DNA from: Kitasatospora paranensis
GTDB lineage: Bacteria > Actinomycetota > Actinomycetes > Streptomycetales > Streptomycetaceae
Reading direction: 5' to 3'
Length of the DNA stretch: 64,000 nt
Assembly: GCF_039544005.1 (NCBI RefSeq)
Contig: NZ_BAABKV010000001.1
Span: 2,170,001 to 2,234,000, forward strand
Shown: in pieces, positions 61,945 to 64,000 of the stretch
How positions within the stretch are numbered: position 1 is the stretch's first letter
Layout: every line of letters starts with the position of its first letter
Notes under the pieces: generated by a model
Told to the model about the DNA's origin: nothing
Databases searched by the model: none
What the model saw: the letters and a program-made list of their open reading frames with translations, nothing else
Program-made: the position numbers and the translations under genes

Positions 61945-62295
61945 GTGCTCTTCCGGGTCAACCCCGCCTCGCCGCTCCCCCTGGCCGAGCAGATCGCCGG
62001 CGCGGTCCGCGGCGCCCTCGCCGACGGGAGCGTCCGCCCGGGCGAACGCCTGCCCTCCGCCCGGGCGCTCGCCGACTCGCTCGACGTCAACATGCACACC
62101 GTGCTGCGCGGCTACCAGCTGCTCCGGGACGAGGGCCTGATCGAACTCCGCCGGGGCCGCGGCGCCGTGGTCGCGGCCGGCGCCTCCCCCGACCGCACCC
62201 GGCTGCGGGAGAGCGCCGTCGGCCTGGTCGCCGAGGCCCGCGCACTCGGCCTGTCGGACCCGGAGATCCTCGACCTCGTCCGCGCCGCGCTCTGA
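61945..62295 (+). CDS. GntR family regulator (YtrA subfamily)
   Basis: A 116-residue regulator with winged helix near residues 10-75 (PLAEQIAGAVRGALADGSVR, PSARALADSLDVNMHTVLRG) and the short C-terminal helical tail of the YtrA subfamily. The GTG start lies nine bases after the DUF1648 stop, so they form an operon. It likely represses the operon via the inverted repeat at 60928-60951. YtrA-type regulators usually control transport or envelope stress genes. Confidence 0.88.
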   Translation: MLFRVNPASPLPLAEQIAGAVRGALADGSVRPGERLPSARALADSLDVNMHTVLRGYQLLRDEGLIELRRGRGAVVAAGASPDRTRLRESAVGLVAEARALGLSDPEILDLVRAAL

Positions 62296-62305
62296 CGGCG
62301 GGAGC

Positions 62306-62778
62306 TCAGGCCTCGTCCTGGACGAGGCGGGCAGGAAGCCTCCGGTGGCGATCGGACCCCAGCGGCGCGGGGTGATCCGGATCAGCGACTTGCCCTGCCG
62401 GAGCATCGCGGCCCGGTACTCGTCCCAGTCCGGGTGCTCGCCGGCGATGTTCCGGTAGTACTCGACCAGCGGCCCGACCGACTCCGGGACGTCGACGACC
62501 TCCGCCTCGCCGTCCACCTGCACCCACGGCCCGTTCCACTCGTCGGAGAGCACCACCACGCTCACCGAGGGATCCCGCTTCGCGTTGCGGGTCTTGGCCC
62601 GTTCCGGGTAGGTCGACATCACGATCCGCCCCGCGTCGTCCACCCCGCAGGTGAGCGGCGAGGCCTGCGGGGTGCCGTCGGCCCGCCGGGTCAGCAGCAG
62701 GGCACGGTGCCGGGGGCGGACGAAGTCCAGCAGCTCGGCCAGCTGCACCCGGGTGTTGGTGGCGATCGAAGGACTCAT
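62306..62778 (-). CDS. PPOX class F420/FMN-dependent split-barrel protein, one frame break
   Basis: A split-beta-barrel PPOX protein of about 157 residues starting MSPSIATNTRVQLAELLDFV. Family motifs are RRADGTPQASPLTCGVDD, MSTYPERAKTRNAKRDP, WVQVDGEAEVVD and the C-terminal ITPRRWGPIATGGF. At GGF the frame should end PARLVQDEA, but the present frame runs on antisense through the GntR gene. One extra base near 62335-62345 gives the normal end at 62306. Such proteins bind F420 or FMN; the redox substrate is unknown. Convergent with gntR. Confidence 0.78.
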
Positions 62779-62861
62779 GGCGCCGAGCCTAGTGCGGATC
62801 GGCCCCGGGCGTCCGGGCGGCGCCGGACCGCCCGCCGCGGGTGGACCACGGGCGGCGGGCA

Positions 62862-62883
62862 CTGTCACACTGCTGCTGTCACA
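62862..62883. promoter_or_regulatory. Direct repeat of CTGTCACA upstream of merR
   Basis: Two exact copies of CTGTCACA start 14 bases apart, about 50-70 bases before the MerR start. They may be a regulator site or -35-like boxes. Confidence 0.5.
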
Positions 62884-62930
62884 GCAGGACTGCCGCACCC
62901 GGCGGGGCGCGGGGCACAGGAGGGCAGGGG

Positions 62931-63647
62931 ATGACAGCGAGCACGCCGCAGCTGACCGTCGACGAGCTGGCGGCGCGCGCCGGGGTCACCGTCCGCACCC
63001 TGCGCTTCTACGCGGCCAAGGGGCTGCTCCCGCCACCCGAGCTCGGGCCGCGCCGGGTGGGCCGGTACGGGCCGGAGCACCTGGGCCGGCTGGAGCTGAT
63101 CGAGGAGCTCCAGCGGCAGGGCCTGACACTGGCCGCCATCGAGCGGTACCTGGCCCAGCTCCCGGACGACATCGGGTCGCTCGACCTCGCCATCCACCGT
63201 GCCCTGGTCGCGTCGTGGACGCCGGAGGCCGCCGAGGAGGCCGACCGCGCCCAGCTCTCGCGGCGGGCCGGCCGCACCCTCTCCGACGCCGACGTGGACC
63301 GACTGGCCGCCATGGGCGCCCTGCACCGCACGGAGGACCCGGACGTCTTCAAGATCGACCCCGGTCTGCTGCCGCTCGGCGTCCGGGTGCTGGACGTCCC
63401 GATCCCGCTGGAGACCCTGCTGGCCGCCCGCGCCGTCGTCCGCCTGCACAGCCGGGCGACCGCGCACGACCTGCACCGGCTGTTCCGGGACACCGTCTGG
63501 AAGCCGTACCGGGAGAGCGGTCCCGAACCGGCCGAGCTGGAGCGGATGAAACTGCTCACCGACCAGATCCAGCCCCTGCTGGTGCAGGCGCTGGTGACGG
63601 CCTTTCAGCGCTCGCTGGCCGAGGAGCTGACCGGCGGCACCGAGTAG
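62931..63647 (+). CDS. MerR family regulator
   Basis: A 238-residue MerR protein. The winged helix has LAARAGVTVRTLRFYAAKGLLPPPEL, with an HTH at residues 10-35 and the wing from GPRRVGRYGPEHLGRL. The ligand domain (helical, with DPDVFKIDPGLLPLGVRVLD) is larger than in metal-sensing MerR, so small-molecule sensing is likely. AGGAGGGCAGGGG precedes the ATG. Divergent from the PPOX gene, which may be its target. Confidence 0.9.
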   Translation: MTASTPQLTVDELAARAGVTVRTLRFYAAKGLLPPPELGPRRVGRYGPEHLGRLELIEELQRQGLTLAAIERYLAQLPDDIGSLDLAIHRALVASWTPEAAEEADRAQLSRRAGRTLSDADVDRLAAMGALHRTEDPDVFKIDPGLLPLGVRVLDVPIPLETLLAARAVVRLHSRATAHDLHRLFRDTVWKPYRESGPEPAELERMKLLTDQIQPLLVQALVTAFQRSLAEELTGGTE

Positions 63648-63836
63648 CGCCCCGGCACCCGGACGGGCGCCGCCGCCGCTCTCGGCACCGGCGCGACGCC
63701 GTCCCTCGACCACCACACCCCCGGGGCGGTCGGCCGGCCCGCAGAATATTCGGTTGCGCCGCGGGAGGGAGCGGCTAGGGTACTGACGTTCTCGCGGATG
63801 CCGTGCGAGGACCTGACGTCGAGGAGGTGTGTCCGG

Positions 63837-63914
63837 ATGGTTGCCGCCGTGACGCGGCGCGCCTTCGTGTGCGCGCCATACGCCTCCCTCGTACGTCCTC
63901 TCCCCACCGGCTGA
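63837..63914 (+). CDS. Possible leader ORF upstream of the last gene
   Basis: A 25-residue ORF (MVAAVTRRAFVCAPYASLVR, then PLPTG) preceded by GAGGAGG, with a TTGCGC/TAGGGT promoter (63754-63781) about 55 bases upstream. It lies 50 bases before the start at 63965. Position and strong ribosome site suggest a leader or attenuator; the sequence matches no leader family I can name. Confidence 0.4.
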   Translation: MVAAVTRRAFVCAPYASLVRPLPTG

Positions 63915-63964
63915 CAGCGCGTCGTCACGCCCGCCCGGTGGGCCACTCCTCAGGAGCCACCGCA

Positions 63965-64000
63965 GTGCGCGAGCGCTTTGCCGACAGCGATTCCTTCTCC
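63965..64000 (+). CDS. Partial CDS, 5' end only
   Basis: A GTG with AGGAG about nine bases upstream opens MRERFADSDSFS and runs off the window. Function cannot be inferred from twelve residues. Confidence 0.5.
   Translation, partial: MRERFADSDSFS

Noticed and set aside
61927..62305. C-terminal extension of the PPOX protein antisense to gntR
   Set aside because: The extension has shadow-frame composition and no family counterpart; the normal end lies one frame over at 62306.

Overview
The window is very GC-rich actinobacterial DNA with frequent GTG starts, AGGAGG-type ribosome sites, many TetR/MarR/GntR/LuxR regulators, an ECF sigma/zinc anti-sigma pair, a LexA-type SOS box of the actinobacterial form and a rifamycin-associated-element-like repeat. 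It fits a Streptomyces or Kitasatospora chromosome. I see no phage, IS, CRISPR, tRNA, rRNA or secondary-metabolite megasynthase.

Layout. 1-4.1 kb: end of an acyl-CoA catabolic operon (APH-like kinase and three acyl-CoA dehydrogenases), closed by a strong terminator. 4.2-8.4 kb: a DUF6193-like gene, then a leftward operon of two SDRs and a quinone oxidoreductase facing a TetR regulator across a palindromic operator. 8.4-16.3 kb: a divergent ABC export locus with two large FtsX-type permeases and two ATPases, one carrying an AbrB-like tail. 16.3-23.4 kb: truncated DUF2470-like gene, VOC protein, ferredoxin reductase-like flavoprotein, MFS carrier, small DUF1876 and zinc-ribbon proteins, DUF1990 protein and an aromatic-ring FAD monooxygenase. 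23.4-26.1 kb: anti-sigma, ECF sigma, repeat lipoprotein and thioredoxin. 26.2-31.7 kb: TetR plus APC permease, CX4C disulfide oxidoreductase, BNR-repeat protein and a small molybdopterin-fold protein. 32-38.8 kb: PucR regulator, MarR with a DODA-like dioxygenase, NAD(P)-binding protein, acyl-CoA ligase facing a GAF-LuxR regulator, TIGR03084 protein. 38.9-44.6 kb: NCS1 permease with a Cys-rich tail, GNAT, Asp/Glu racemase, and a HelR/HelD RNA polymerase motor with an upstream RAE-like repeat. 44.6-50.3 kb: SOS mutasome (imuA'-imuB-dnaE2). 50.4-57.1 kb: SpoIIE-type phosphatase, MpaB-family protein, bifunctional penicillin-binding protein, MMPL exporter. 57.2-64 kb: TetR, second acyl-CoA ligase, a cysteine-type leader peptide ahead of an isopenicillin-N-synthase-like oxygenase, DUF1648 membrane protein with GntR/YtrA regulator, PPOX protein, MerR regulator, and the start of another gene behind a possible leader ORF.

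Data quality dominates interpretation. About twenty reading-frame breaks occur inside otherwise well-conserved genes. Nearly all are repaired by adding ONE base, usually in a G or C run of 4-5. This looks like systematic homopolymer shortening in the assembly rather than mass pseudogenisation. I therefore annotate these loci as single full-length genes and give the position of each break.

The most interesting biology is the RAE-HelR rifamycin-tolerance unit, the SOS mutasome with a LexA box over its start codon, the ABC ATPase with an AbrB-like tail, the leaderless leader peptide before the oxygenase, and several clean regulator-operator pairs. I did not find one clearly undescribed multi-gene system.
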